Source of the DNA: JBCBKL01 sp963922565
GTDB taxonomy: Bacteria; Pseudomonadota; Alphaproteobacteria; Rhodobacterales; Rhodobacteraceae
DNA length: 64,000 nucleotides
Direction of reading: 5' to 3'
Assembly: GCA_963922565.1 (NCBI GenBank)
Contig: CAWUIQ010000013.1
Location: 1-64,000 of the forward strand
Shown here: one piece after another, positions 8,547 through 18,163 of the stretch
Layout: every line of letters begins with the position of its first letter
Position numbering within the stretch: the stretch's first letter is position 1
Program-made: the position numbers and the translations under genes
The notes under the pieces: model-generated
Databases searched by the model: none
The model's input: the letters and a program-made list of their open reading frames with translations, nothing else
What the model was told of the DNA's origin: nothing

Positions 8547-9515
8547 ATGCTTTCGAAACTAAAACTTGGCGCGGCCGTGCTGGCCGGTGCTTTGACCGCA
8601 GCGTCCATGAGCGTTGCGCAGGAATTCATCTCGATCGGGACGGGCGGTGTGACGGGCGTCTATTACCCGACCGGCGGTGCCATTTGCCGTCTGGTGAACA
8701 AGTCCCGCAAGGAACACGGCATTCGTTGCGCGGTCGAGTCGACTGGCGGTTCGGTTTACAACATCAACACCATCAAGGCCGGTGAGCTGGAATTCGGCGT
8801 TGCCCAGTCCGACTGGCAGCACCACGCCTATAACGGCACCTCGAAATTCGAAGGCGATGCGGCCTTCCCGAATATTCGTGCCGTGATGTCGGTGCACCCC
8901 GAACCCTTCACCCTCATCGTGCGCGGCGATAGCGGCATCGACAGCTTCGAGGGCCTCAAGGGCAAGCGCGTGAATGTCGGCAACCCAGGCTCGGGTCAGC
9001 GCGCCACGATGGAGGTCGTCATGGACGCCTTCGGCATCACCATGGATGATCTGGCGTTGGCGACCGAGTACAAGGGTTCGGAAATGGCCAAGCAGCTTTG
9101 CGATGGCAACATCGATGCGATGATCTACACGATCGGTCACCCGGCCGCCGCCATCAAGGAAGCGACAACCACATGTGACGCGAAACTGGTCAGCGTGACC
9201 GGCGCGCCGGTCGACAAGCTGGTGGCAGACAACCCCTTCTACCGCGTCGCGACCATCCCCGGTGGGATGTATAAAGGGACTGATGGTGACACGACCACGT
9301 TTGGCGTCGGTGCAACCTTTGTGACGTCCGCCGACGTGTCCGAAGACGTCGTCTATATCGTTGCCAAGGCTGTCATGGAAAACATCGACGATTTCCGCGG
9401 TCTGCACCCGGCCTTTGCCAATCTTGAGCCCGCTCAGATGGTCAAAGACGGCCTCTCCGCGCCACTGCATGATGGTGCGATGAAAGCCTATAAAGAGCTT
9501 GGGCTGCTGGAATAA
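8547..9515 (+). CDS. TAXI-family TRAP transporter solute receptor
   Basis: This 322-aa periplasmic binding protein has a cleavable signal peptide (MLSKLKLGAAVLAGALTAAS, ending near VAQ). The mature start ISIGTGGVTGVYYPTGGAIC is the hallmark of TRAP-associated extracytoplasmic immunogenic (TAXI) receptors. GGGAGAAA precedes the ATG. It captures an organic acid or amino-acid-like solute for the fused permease downstream. Confidence 0.95.
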   Translation: MLSKLKLGAAVLAGALTAASMSVAQEFISIGTGGVTGVYYPTGGAICRLVNKSRKEHGIRCAVESTGGSVYNINTIKAGELEFGVAQSDWQHHAYNGTSKFEGDAAFPNIRAVMSVHPEPFTLIVRGDSGIDSFEGLKGKRVNVGNPGSGQRATMEVVMDAFGITMDDLALATEYKGSEMAKQLCDGNIDAMIYTIGHPAAAIKEATTTCDAKLVSVTGAPVDKLVADNPFYRVATIPGGMYKGTDGDTTTFGVGATFVTSADVSEDVVYIVAKAVMENIDDFRGLHPAFANLEPAQMVKDGLSAPLHDGAMKAYKELGLLE

Positions 9516-9533
9516 TCCAGACATGAAAAAGGA

Positions 9534-9560
9534 GATCGCCCCGCGCAGATAGGGGCGGTC
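9534..9560 (+). other. Stem-loop between TRAP receptor and permease genes
   Basis: GATCGCCCC pairs with GGGGCGGTC (one G:U wobble) across a 9-base loop. It sits 19 nt after the receptor stop codon and about 50 nt before the permease start, without a T-run. A role in receptor mRNA stability or partial attenuation is inferred from position. Confidence 0.6.
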
Positions 9561-9610
9561 TTCGCCTATTCCCAAGACAATACGAACTCATATGAGGGGC
9601 TGGGGGCAAC

Positions 9611-12229
9611 ATGGCGCAAAACATTGAGTCACCGTCTGCGGACGACATGGTGGCCGAGGCCGATACCGGCGCCCGGAACCCGTCGGCAAGCTGGCAAGCC
9701 AATCTGATCGTCGGCACCTGCATCGTCTGGTCCCTGTTCCAGCTCTACATCGCATCGAAGGTGCCGGGTGTCCTTGCCCAGGCCACGGGCATGAGCATGT
9801 TCGCGAACATCGTCGCCCAAGCCCGCTTCGTGCATCTGGCTTTTGCCATTATGCTGGCGACCCTCGCGTTTCCTCTGTTTAAGTCGTCACCAAGGGATCG
9901 GGTCCCTTTGTATGACTGGGCGCTTGTCCTTCTCGGCGTGGCTTCTTGCCTCTACCTCGTCGTGTTCCGGTTTGAGATCGCCGATAGGCCGGGGCTTTGG
10001 AGCACGTCTGACATCGTGATGTCGTCGATCGGCATGACCGTCCTGCTGATCGCCGTCTACCGCTCGCTTGGTTTGCCACTGGTGATCATAGCCGGTTGCT
10101 TTGTCGCGTTCGCATTCTTCGGTGGCTATTCGGAATGGGCGCGCGAGATCACGAATTATGGTGGCGCCTCACTATCCAAAGCCCTTGGGCATTACTGGAT
10201 GCAGACCGAAGGCGTCTTTGGTGTGGCCCTTGGCGTGTCGACGACGATGATCTTCCTTTTTGTCCTTTTCGGTGCGCTTCTTGACCGCGCCGGCGGGGGC
10301 AGCTGGTTCATCAAGGTCGCGATTGCGCTGCTGGGTGCGTTGCGGGGCGGCCCGGCCAAGGCCTCGGTCCTGTCTTCGATGCTGACGGGGATGATCTCGG
10401 GCAGTTCGATTTCCAACACGGTCACCACCGGTACATTCACCATCCCCCTGATGAAGCGCATCGGCTTTCCGGCTGAAAAGGCCGGCGCGGTCGAGGTCGC
10501 ATCCTCGACCAACGGCCAGCTGACGCCGCCGGTCATGGGTGCCGCGGCATTCCTGATGGTCGAATATGTCAACATTCCCTATATCGACGTGGTCAAACAC
10601 GCGTTTCTGCCGGCGGTCATCAGCTATATCGCGCTTCTTTACATCGTCCATCTCGAAGCGCTGAAGATGCAGATGTCAGGCCTGAAAAAGGCGGGGCGCC
10701 ACATCGGGCCAATTCTGATCCTGATCCTCTTCTTGTCCGGTTTCCTGTTCCTCGGTGTCTGCACCTATTTGATGATCGGGCTGCGCAGTGTTCTCGACGG
10801 GTTCATGACCGAGAGTGTCTATGGCGGGGTGGCCATCGTTGGGCTGCTGTACCTCGTGCTGGTCTATTTCGCGTCCCGGTATCCCGATGTGTCGATGGAT
10901 AATCCTGACGGACCGCTGGAGGCACCCCGGTTGACGCCAACGCTGCTGGGTGGCGCGTATTTCTCGCTGCCGATTTTCATCCTCGTCTGGAACCTCATGG
11001 TGCGCACCGACAGTCTTGAGCGGTTGTCGCCGTCGCTTTCGGCGTTCTGGGCCACGATCTTCATGATCATCGTGGCGCTGACGCACCGGCCGCTAAAGGC
11101 CCTGTTCCGCGGCCAAGCCTTTGGCACGGCAACGACGCAAGGCTGGCGTGACTTCATCGACGGGCTGATCCTTGGTGCACGGAACATGATCGGGATCGGC
11201 GTGGCCACGGGTGCCGCCGGAATCATCGTGGGCACCATCAGCCTGACGGGGGCGCACCAGGTGATCGGTCAGGTCGTCGAGGTGATCGCAGGGGGCAACA
11301 TCTGGATCCTGCTGATCCTTGTCGCCGTCATGTCGCTGATCCTTGGCATGGGGCTGCCCACGACGGCAAACTATATCGTCGTATCCTCACTCATGGCGCC
11401 TGTGATCATCGGAGTGGGCGCGCAAGCCGGGTATATCTTCCCGCTGATCGCGGTACATCTTTTCGTGTTCTATTTCGGGATCCTCGCCGACGACACGCCA
11501 CCGGTGGGACTTGCGGCCTATGCGGCAGCGGCCATCTCGCGCGGCGATCCGATCCAAACTGGGGTGCAGGGCTTCGCCTACGACATCCGGACCGCGCTTT
11601 TGCCGTTCCTCTTCATCTTCAACACCGATCTGCTGCTGATTGATGTCGGTTTTGCCAAGGCGGTACTGGTATTCTTTATATCGCTGATCGCGATGCTCCT
11701 GTTCGCGGCAGCGACCCAGGGCTACTTCATCGCGAAGAGCCGTGTGTGGGAGACGGTCGCGTTGTTGATCATCGCCTTCATGCTCTTTCGGCCTGATTTC
11801 CTGCTGGATCAGGTCAGCGAGAAATACCAGTCCGCATCGGGTCCTGCCGCACTGGCGCTGATGGAGGCAACGCCAGAAGGCAAGGATATCCGCTTTACCA
11901 TCGAAGGGCCGGATTTTGACACGGCGCAGGTCAGACCCGTCACGATTGTCCTGCCCTCTGCGGGTGCCGGTACGCTTGATGCCGAAGGTCTGCTGGTGCT
12001 CGAGGAAGACGGCCTGCTCAAGGTTGACGAACCCTTTGGCGGGAGCGAGACAATCCAGCCCATCAGCGGGCAAGAGTTCGACTACTATCTCGACGATCCG
12101 GTGGTGATTGCCAAGGTCGAGGTCGAAAATGAGCGGATGCCGAAAGAGCTGTTCTTTATTCCCGCACTGATCCTCTTGGCCGGCATTGTGCTGATCCAGC
12201 GCCGCCGTGCCACGCAACCTGCATTCTAA
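9611..12229 (+). CDS. TRAP transporter fused 4TM/12TM permease (DctQM fusion)
   Basis: This 872-aa inner-membrane protein has about four N-terminal helices (small DctQ part) followed by a DctM-like large part with many helices. The conserved segments SGSSISNTVTTGTFTIPLMK and GLPTTANYIV fit TAXI-type fusions. After the last main helix comes a soluble region of roughly 100 residues (about 755-850), as in the DUF3394 extension, and then one terminal helix. It uses an ion gradient, not ATP, to import the solute bound by the upstream receptor. Confidence 0.95.
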   Translation: MAQNIESPSADDMVAEADTGARNPSASWQANLIVGTCIVWSLFQLYIASKVPGVLAQATGMSMFANIVAQARFVHLAFAIMLATLAFPLFKSSPRDRVPLYDWALVLLGVASCLYLVVFRFEIADRPGLWSTSDIVMSSIGMTVLLIAVYRSLGLPLVIIAGCFVAFAFFGGYSEWAREITNYGGASLSKALGHYWMQTEGVFGVALGVSTTMIFLFVLFGALLDRAGGGSWFIKVAIALLGALRGGPAKASVLSSMLTGMISGSSISNTVTTGTFTIPLMKRIGFPAEKAGAVEVASSTNGQLTPPVMGAAAFLMVEYVNIPYIDVVKHAFLPAVISYIALLYIVHLEALKMQMSGLKKAGRHIGPILILILFLSGFLFLGVCTYLMIGLRSVLDGFMTESVYGGVAIVGLLYLVLVYFASRYPDVSMDNPDGPLEAPRLTPTLLGGAYFSLPIFILVWNLMVRTDSLERLSPSLSAFWATIFMIIVALTHRPLKALFRGQAFGTATTQGWRDFIDGLILGARNMIGIGVATGAAGIIVGTISLTGAHQVIGQVVEVIAGGNIWILLILVAVMSLILGMGLPTTANYIVVSSLMAPVIIGVGAQAGYIFPLIAVHLFVFYFGILADDTPPVGLAAYAAAAISRGDPIQTGVQGFAYDIRTALLPFLFIFNTDLLLIDVGFAKAVLVFFISLIAMLLFAAATQGYFIAKSRVWETVALLIIAFMLFRPDFLLDQVSEKYQSASGPAALALMEATPEGKDIRFTIEGPDFDTAQVRPVTIVLPSAGAGTLDAEGLLVLEEDGLLKVDEPFGGSETIQPISGQEFDYYLDDPVVIAKVEVENERMPKELFFIPALILLAGIVLIQRRRATQPAF

Positions 12230-12240
12230 GGTTAAGACCC

Positions 12241-12666
12241 ATGTTCAAGAACTTGCTGCTTGCAGTTGACGTCAACGACAAACCGGGTTCCGAACGGTGT
12301 TCACAGGCCGCAGCCGCGATGGCGCGGTCCGAGGGTGCGACGCTGCATGTTTTGAATGTCGTGCCCGATAGCGGGATGGCGATCGTCGGTGCATCGTTGA
12401 GCCCCGACCTCTCGGCGAAGGTCATGGAACAGGCCAAGGCCGACCTGAAGGCTTGGGCAGAAAGCGCGATGCCCAGCGACGTGCATGTTCAGCTCCATGT
12501 GTCCCGGGGGACGGTGTACGATCAGATCATCAAGACCGCGCAAACCCTTGGTGTTGATGCCATTTTTGTTGGCGCGCACCGACCCGAGCTCAAGGATTAC
12601 CTGATGGGGCCAAACGCGGCGCGGGTCGCGCGGCATGCGCCGCAATCGGTGTTCGTTATCCGCTGA
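12241..12666 (+). CDS. Universal stress protein, UspA family
   Basis: This 141-aa single-domain protein opens with KNLLLAVDVN and ends with the nucleotide-loop pattern GAHRPELKDYLMGPNAARVARHA, matching ATP-binding Usp proteins (G-x2-x-G-x8-G-S/N layout). It begins 11 nt after the TRAP permease stop and is probably co-transcribed. UspA partners of TRAP transporters are known (TeaD with TeaABC), where the protein tunes uptake; the same role is inferred here. Confidence 0.9.
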   Translation: MFKNLLLAVDVNDKPGSERCSQAAAAMARSEGATLHVLNVVPDSGMAIVGASLSPDLSAKVMEQAKADLKAWAESAMPSDVHVQLHVSRGTVYDQIIKTAQTLGVDAIFVGAHRPELKDYLMGPNAARVARHAPQSVFVIR

Positions 12667-12720
12667 TCCGACTTGGGCTTATGAACCAGTGCTAGTGCGT
12701 TGGCCGACGTGCAAGCCGCT

Positions 12721-13455
12721 TCACTTGATCTCGAAATTCGGCAGGCTCTCCAACGCACCTTTCAGCGCCTCACCCCACGCGCTGGAAATGGTTTGGTAAT
12801 AGTCCTGATCGGCCTCGATCCGGGTGCGGTATCCGGCTTTGAGGCTGCCGGACTCATAGTAACTCAGGTCGAAAGGTGCGCCGACCGACAGGTTCGCTTT
12901 GACCGTGCTGTCAAAGCTGACCATCAGCAGTTTCGCCGCCTCTTCGAAGGACAGGTTCGGCTCATACGCCCGGACGAGGATTGGACGGCCATACTTGGTC
13001 TCACCAATTTGGAAGAACGGCGTATCGGCACCGGCCTCGATGAAATTACCTTCGGGGTAGATGAGAAAAAGCCGGGGCGGTTCCGTCCCGATCTGGCCGC
13101 CAAGGATCATGGTCGCGTTGAACGACGCATCGGCCCGCTGGCCCGTATCCGCATGGTGGGCAATCACGTCCCGCAATGTATCGGCTACAAGACGCGCCGC
13201 CTGAAACATGGACGGCGCCGCAAAGAGGGACGGGTTGCGCTTGGCCGCGGCCTTGTTGCGTTCGTCGAGGATGCTCACGACGGCCTGAGTCGTGGCAAGA
13301 TTGCCTGCGGTCATCAGGGTTAACACGCGCTCGCCCGGCTTTTCCCAGGTAAACATCTTTTGAAAGGTGGAAATGTTGTCGATCCCCGCATTCGTCCGGG
13401 TATCCGACATGAACACGATGCCCCGGTTCAGGACCATCCCCACGCAATATGTCAT
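12721..13455 (-). CDS. Anbu peptidase (ancestral proteasome beta-subunit-like)
   Basis: This 244-aa protein is an Ntn-hydrolase of the proteasome family. After removal of Met the N-terminal Thr of MTYCVGMVLNRG becomes the nucleophile, and SDTRTNAG plus MTAGNLATTQAVV match Anbu. It closes an operon of ATP-grasp, alpha-E, transglutaminase-like and Anbu genes, a known conserved set whose physiological substrate is still unclear. Anbu assembles into open helical or lock-washer rings in studied homologues. Confidence 0.93.
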   Translation of the reverse strand: MTYCVGMVLNRGIVFMSDTRTNAGIDNISTFQKMFTWEKPGERVLTLMTAGNLATTQAVVSILDERNKAAAKRNPSLFAAPSMFQAARLVADTLRDVIAHHADTGQRADASFNATMILGGQIGTEPPRLFLIYPEGNFIEAGADTPFFQIGETKYGRPILVRAYEPNLSFEEAAKLLMVSFDSTVKANLSVGAPFDLSYYESGSLKAGYRTRIEADQDYYQTISSAWGEALKGALESLPNFEIK

Positions 13456-13464
13456 TACCTGCCT

Positions 13465-14262
13465 CTATTGTTGCGCGACTTCGATTTCGACCGACAGTTT
13501 TTCACCCGCGCCGCCATACCGCGTTCCCGATACCGGAGCGGCTTCGGAATAGTCCAGACCTGTCGCTACGCGAACATACCGCATATCGGGGCTGATGGCG
13601 TTCGAGATATCAAAGCCGACCCAGCCCAGATCGTTGATATGTGCCTCGGCCCAGGCATGAGAGGCGTCCTGCTCATCGCCATGATCCATCTTGAGATAGC
13701 CCGAGACATAACGGGCGGGGATCCCCAGTTCGCGCGCGCAGGCCAGAAAGACATGGGTGTGGTCCTGGCAGACGCCTCGCTTGTTGGTGAGCGCATCCTC
13801 GGCGGTCCAGTCGGGATGAGAGGCGCCGACTTCGTAGTCGACCTCCTCGCGTATGGCGGCTGACAAGGCGTGGCACCTCTCAAGATCGGTATCGCCCTCG
13901 ATCTTGCGCAGCAGGGCGCGGCAGCCGGGGCCCGCCTTGGTGCGCGGTGTCGGTCGGTTGAACAGCCACAGCGGCGTGGGGCCGCGATGCGGGCCAACGA
14001 CGCCATGTGTCTCGGTCATCTCGACCTCGCCCTCGCAGCGCACGATCAGCGTTTGCACATCGTTTTCAAAGCTGATCAGTTCGACGACGTTGTGGTGGTA
14101 ATCTTCGAACGACAATTCCTTTCGCCCACCTTCGACCTGCGTCATCCACGAAACCACATCCTGCGCCCGGATAGACTTGGGCGTCTTACGCAATTGCTGC
14201 AGGCCATAGCTGACCGGGTGTTCAAAGTCGTATCGGGTTGTGTGACGGATCTTGAGACGCAT
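13465..14262 (-). CDS. Transglutaminase-like cysteine peptidase of the Anbu cluster
   Basis: This 265-aa protein has an N-terminal beta-rich region typical of bacterial transglutaminase-like proteins (LKIRHTTRYDFEHPV) and a catalytic core with Cys165 (KRGVCQDHTH), His202 (SHAWAE) and Asp218 (VGFDIS). All three triad positions are intact. No signal peptide is visible, so it should act in the cytoplasm with Anbu. Family members hydrolyse or transfer amide bonds; the substrate is not known. Confidence 0.92.
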   Translation of the reverse strand: MRLKIRHTTRYDFEHPVSYGLQQLRKTPKSIRAQDVVSWMTQVEGGRKELSFEDYHHNVVELISFENDVQTLIVRCEGEVEMTETHGVVGPHRGPTPLWLFNRPTPRTKAGPGCRALLRKIEGDTDLERCHALSAAIREEVDYEVGASHPDWTAEDALTNKRGVCQDHTHVFLACARELGIPARYVSGYLKMDHGDEQDASHAWAEAHINDLGWVGFDISNAISPDMRYVRVATGLDYSEAAPVSGTRYGGAGEKLSVEIEVAQQ

Positions 14263-14264
14263 GG

Positions 14265-15206
14265 CTATTCGTAGAATTGGTAGTCGATTTCGATCTGCAT
14301 GCCCAACTCCTGCAGGGATCCAAGGACGTTCTGAATGTATTCGTGCAACCCGTAGTCAAAGATCGCATCGATGTCGTGCGACATGAACTTGCGCAGCAGC
14401 GTATCGATCAACGTATGAGAGGGCAGGCGGGTTCCATAGTCTGATGCCAGATAGCCAAGATTGTCGCGCAGTTTCGAGGCACAGAAATAAAGGCTGCGCG
14501 GCATCCGCTTGTCGAGGATCAGGAATTTCGCGATCTCGCGCGGGCGCACGCTGTTGCCATGCACGATCCGGTAGCCGCCATTGGCCGAGACGGAGAGCAG
14601 GATCGTTTCCCACTGGACGTTGTCGATGTTGGAGCCGACCGAATAGATCGAGGGCAGCAGGACGTAATATTTGACGTCGAGGATGCGGGCCGTGTTGTCC
14701 GCCCGTTCCAGAAACGTGCCGATCCGGGCGAAATCGTAAAGATCGTTGCGCAGCATCGTGCCGTGGGTGGCCCCCCGGACCAGCGCCGTGCGCTGCCGTA
14801 TCAACCCCGTGACCTTCGGCAGATCGCGTTCGTTCACGCGACGGCTGAGGGCCTCCTTCGCGGCCATGTAGGATCCGTTGACCGCTTCCCAAACCTCGTG
14901 GGTGATGCCGGTGCGAACCAGTCTGGCGTTCTGGCGCGCCGCCGAGATGGCGGAAAGAACCGATGAGGGGTTGTCTGGCGACCGCAACATCCAGTTGATG
15001 GCGGCCTCTTTGGTGACGGTGTCGTGGTTCTGATGGTAGCCGTCACTGACCGCCGCGGTCTGCAGGACCGATCCCCATTCGTCTTCCTGCGCGCCTGACC
15101 GGGTCAAGGCGATCCGCTGGCCCGTTTCGACCAGGCGCGACGTGTTTTCGGCCCGCTCCAGATAGCGGTACATCCAATAAAGCCCGTTCGCCGTCTTGCC
15201 GAGCAT
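14265..15206 (-). CDS. Alpha-E domain protein of the Anbu cluster (DUF403)
   Basis: This 313-aa largely alpha-helical protein starts MLGKTANGLYWMYRYLERAE, the diagnostic opening of the alpha-E family. The ATG at 15206 shares one base with the stop of the ATP-grasp gene (TGATG), which fixes the start. Family members are encoded next to circularly permuted ATP-grasp proteins, and a joint role in making a peptide-like bond or product has been proposed. No catalytic motif is evident here. Confidence 0.92.
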   Translation of the reverse strand: MLGKTANGLYWMYRYLERAENTSRLVETGQRIALTRSGAQEDEWGSVLQTAAVSDGYHQNHDTVTKEAAINWMLRSPDNPSSVLSAISAARQNARLVRTGITHEVWEAVNGSYMAAKEALSRRVNERDLPKVTGLIRQRTALVRGATHGTMLRNDLYDFARIGTFLERADNTARILDVKYYVLLPSIYSVGSNIDNVQWETILLSVSANGGYRIVHGNSVRPREIAKFLILDKRMPRSLYFCASKLRDNLGYLASDYGTRLPSHTLIDTLLRKFMSHDIDAIFDYGLHEYIQNVLGSLQELGMQIEIDYQFYE

Positions 15207-16630
15207 CAGTCCTCCAGCACCCAGGTGTCCTTGGTGCCGCCGCCTTGGCTTGAATTCACAACCAGCGACCCTTTCTTGAGCGCCACGCGGGTCAGTCCGC
15301 CGGGCGTGATCTGGATACTGCCGGGCCGGACAAGCACGAAGGGTCGCAGATCGACATGCCGCGGCGCCAGACCCTGCCGCGTAAAGATCGGTACCGTCGA
15401 AAGCGACAATGTCGGCTGCGCGATATAGTTGCCCGGCCGCGCCTGCAGCTTTTTCCGGAAGGCCGCGATGTCCTTTTTCGTGGCCGTCGGTCCGATCAGC
15501 ATGCCGTAGCCACCCGATCCGTGCACCTCTTTCACGACAAGATCGCTCAGGTTGTCCAGCACATAGGCGAGCGCATCCGGTTCGCTGCAGCGCCATGTCG
15601 GAACGTTTTCGAGGATCGCCTTTTCGCCCATATAGAACTCAACGATTTCAGGCATATAACTGTATATCGCCTTGTCGTCCGCGATCCCGGTTCCCGGCGC
15701 GTTGGCCAATGTGATGCCCCCCGCGCGGTAGACATCCATCATGCCCGGAACGCCCAAAACGCTGTCTGAGTTGAAGTTGAGCGGGTCGAGAAATTCATCA
15801 TCGACACGGCGATAAAGCACGTCGATCGGCTGGTAGCCTTGTGTCGTCCGCATCGCGATGCGGCCTTTGACAATCCGCAAATCGCTGCCTTCGACCAGTT
15901 CGACGCCCATCTGGTTGGCCAGAAACGCATGTTCGAAATAGGCAGAGTTGAAGACCCCCGGCGTCATCACCGCAATGGTTGGCGGGCCATCCGTCGCCGG
16001 AGGGGCGCAATCGACCAAGGATTGCCGCAGGTCACGGGGATAGTTCTGCACCGGCTGGACGCGGTTCTGGCTGAAGAGTTCGGGGAACATCTGCAGCATC
16101 GTTTCGCGATTTTCGAGCATGTAAGACACGCCCGACGGTGTCCGGGCATTGTCCTCGAGCACATAGAACTGATCGGGGCCCGTGCGTACGAGGTCGATGC
16201 CGACGATGTGGGTGTAAATTCCTCCGGGCGGTTCGACCCCCAGCATCTGGGGCAGGAATGCGTCATTCTTGGCGATCATCTCGGCCGGTATGCGGCCCGC
16301 CCGAATGATTTCCTGCCGGTGATAGATGTCATAAAGAAACGCGTTGATCGCGCGCACCCGCTGCTCGATGCCCCTGCACAGCTTTTGCCATTCTCGCCCC
16401 GAGATGATGCGCGGAATGATATCGAAAGGGATAAGACGCTCTTCGGCCTCGGCCCGGCCATAGACGTTGAAGGTGATCCCGGTCAGGCGAAAGACCTCTT
16501 CGGCTTCGCGCTGCTTGGCCCTCAGCCGGGCGGGATCCTCACCGTCAAACCATGTCTGGAAGCTGTTGTAAGGGCCACGCAGATCATCACCCGCCCCCCA
16601 CATCTCGTCGAATTGCTGGAACCCTTCCAT
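15206..16630 (-). CDS. Circularly permuted ATP-grasp protein of the Anbu cluster
   Basis: This 474-aa protein matches the circularly permuted ATP-grasp type. Landmarks include the central VLEDNARTPSGVSYMLENR segment, KEVHGSGGYGML (nucleotide-binding lysine and glycine loop) and the C-terminal RPFVLVRPGSI. The family is expected to ligate a carboxylate to an amine using ATP. It is the first gene of the Anbu operon. The ATG at 16630 has no obvious ribosome site; a stem-loop-prone segment lies just upstream. Confidence 0.92.
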   Translation of the reverse strand: MEGFQQFDEMWGAGDDLRGPYNSFQTWFDGEDPARLRAKQREAEEVFRLTGITFNVYGRAEAEERLIPFDIIPRIISGREWQKLCRGIEQRVRAINAFLYDIYHRQEIIRAGRIPAEMIAKNDAFLPQMLGVEPPGGIYTHIVGIDLVRTGPDQFYVLEDNARTPSGVSYMLENRETMLQMFPELFSQNRVQPVQNYPRDLRQSLVDCAPPATDGPPTIAVMTPGVFNSAYFEHAFLANQMGVELVEGSDLRIVKGRIAMRTTQGYQPIDVLYRRVDDEFLDPLNFNSDSVLGVPGMMDVYRAGGITLANAPGTGIADDKAIYSYMPEIVEFYMGEKAILENVPTWRCSEPDALAYVLDNLSDLVVKEVHGSGGYGMLIGPTATKKDIAAFRKKLQARPGNYIAQPTLSLSTVPIFTRQGLAPRHVDLRPFVLVRPGSIQITPGGLTRVALKKGSLVVNSSQGGGTKDTWVLED

Positions 16631-16642
16631 ACGCCGAAGCTA

Positions 16643-16677
16643 AACACTTCTTTGGCTTGGGAAAAAGCCCAAGTGTT
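16643..16677 (-). promoter_or_regulatory. Nested inverted repeats before the Anbu operon
   Basis: AACACTT and AAGTGTT form outer arms 35 bp apart end to end, 13 bp before the ATP-grasp start. Read on the minus strand, CTTGGG-CTTTTT-CCCAAG is a second perfect 6-bp hairpin within it. It may be an operator or a 5' mRNA structure. The rest of 16678-16751 shows nothing clear. Confidence 0.45.
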
Positions 16678-16751
16678 AACCTAAATCCAATTTGCAGGTG
16701 CGGGGCAGGGCCTGACGAAAAATTGGGCGGTTCCTGCGGGCGCCGTTCAGA

Positions 16752-18152
16752 TCAGGCGACAAGAGCTGCCGCCGGCTGGGGTTGAACAGCTGCAGCAGTC
16801 TCTGCCGCCCACGAAATCAGGATGACAGCGCAGCCTGTCACGTCCTCCGCTCTTATCATTTCCGCAAGACCGCCAAGGGGCGTTTCGAGCATCCGCTCGT
16901 TGGATTTCGAGACATCGACCCCGACCGTCACCGGCGTATCCGCCGCCATGCCGCGCGCCAGAAGTGCCGTCTGGATGCGTTCTGCCTGTCCAACGGACAT
17001 GTAAAAGGCGAGCGCGGTTCCCGGCGTGGCGAAGCGGACGCAATCGGGCAGGGGCGCGCCATCACGGCATCGGCCCGTCGCCATGACAAGCGTGTCGGTC
17101 GCGCCCCGCTCGGTCAAACTGCGCCCCGCATTGGCCGATGCAGCACAGGCCGCGGTGATTCCCGGCACGATTTCGACGGGTATTCCTGCATCCCGCGCCG
17201 CCTCGAGCTCTTCGGTCGCGCGGCCAAAGATCCCCGGATCACCGGCTTTGAGGCGGACAACCCGCCGGCCCTTTTTTGCTTCGGCGACGATCAGCGCGTT
17301 GATCCGCTCTTGCGGCCAGGCGCGAGCGCCGACAGATTTGCCGACATAGATGCGTTCGGCATCCCGACGTGCCAGTTCCAGCACATCCTCACCCATCAGG
17401 CGGTCATAAAAGATGACATCGGCCTCTTGCAGCCGTTCAACAGCGCGCAGCGTCAGCAAATCGCGCGCGCCCGGGCCTGCGCCCACGAGCGAGATGGAAC
17501 CACCTGCAGCGGTGTCCGGCGCCTGTCGCTCGGCGATGGCGTTCTTGATTTGCGATGCGGCCTCGCGTTCGGCACCCCTGACCCAAGACTGACGCGGCGC
17601 GTCCGCAAACACCCATCTCCAGAATGCGCGCCGCTTGTTGCGGGGGATCCGGGCGGCCACGTTTGCGCGCAGACGGCCAGCCAGGGCAGCAAGTCCGCCG
17701 AGGTTGGGAGCGAGCATCTCTTCGACGCGGGTCTTGATCTGGCGGGCGAGGACGGGGGCGGTGCCTTCTGTCCCGATGGCGACGATGACGGGATCGCGAT
17801 CAACCAGCGAAGGCGTGGTCAGATCGCACAGATCCGGACGGTCCACGACGTTGACGGGGCATCGCGCGAGGCCCGCAACACCGTGCAGACAGGCGTCCAA
17901 AGCGGGACAGCCCGTCGCGATGAAACCCATGGCTGCCCCTTCAAACAGGGACGCCGAGGGCGTGTCGGGATGCCACACGGCCTTTCCTTCATCGACCAGC
18001 GCCTGCAATTCCGCATCCAGCTCGAACGCCGCCAACACAATCCGCGCGTCCGTCTTGAGGATCAGGCGGGACTTTTGCGCGGCCTGTTCACCGCCACCGG
18101 CGATGACGACCTTCCGGCCTGTCGTACGGATGAACATCGGGAAGCTTTTCAT
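16752..18152 (-). CDS. cysG: Siroheme synthase CysG (methyltransferase, dehydrogenase, ferrochelatase)
   Basis: This 466-aa bifunctional protein has an N-terminal precorrin-2 dehydrogenase/ferrochelatase part (about residues 1-200, with GGGEQAAQKSRLIL as the NAD site) and a C-terminal uroporphyrinogen-III C-methyltransferase part (from about 218, with LVGAGPGARDLLTLRAVE and YVGK). It makes siroheme, the prosthetic group of the NirB nitrite reductase encoded in the same operon. GGGAGAAAGACC precedes the ATG. It is the last gene of the nas operon. Confidence 0.95.
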   Translation of the reverse strand: MKSFPMFIRTTGRKVVIAGGGEQAAQKSRLILKTDARIVLAAFELDAELQALVDEGKAVWHPDTPSASLFEGAAMGFIATGCPALDACLHGVAGLARCPVNVVDRPDLCDLTTPSLVDRDPVIVAIGTEGTAPVLARQIKTRVEEMLAPNLGGLAALAGRLRANVAARIPRNKRRAFWRWVFADAPRQSWVRGAEREAASQIKNAIAERQAPDTAAGGSISLVGAGPGARDLLTLRAVERLQEADVIFYDRLMGEDVLELARRDAERIYVGKSVGARAWPQERINALIVAEAKKGRRVVRLKAGDPGIFGRATEELEAARDAGIPVEIVPGITAACAASANAGRSLTERGATDTLVMATGRCRDGAPLPDCVRFATPGTALAFYMSVGQAERIQTALLARGMAADTPVTVGVDVSKSNERMLETPLGGLAEMIRAEDVTGCAVILISWAAETAAAVQPQPAAALVA

Positions 18153-18163
18153 GGTCTTTCTCC

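Noticed and set aside
8559..9575. Minus-strand open frame opposite the TAXI receptor
   Set aside because: Shadow of a clear receptor gene with its own ribosome site and signal peptide.
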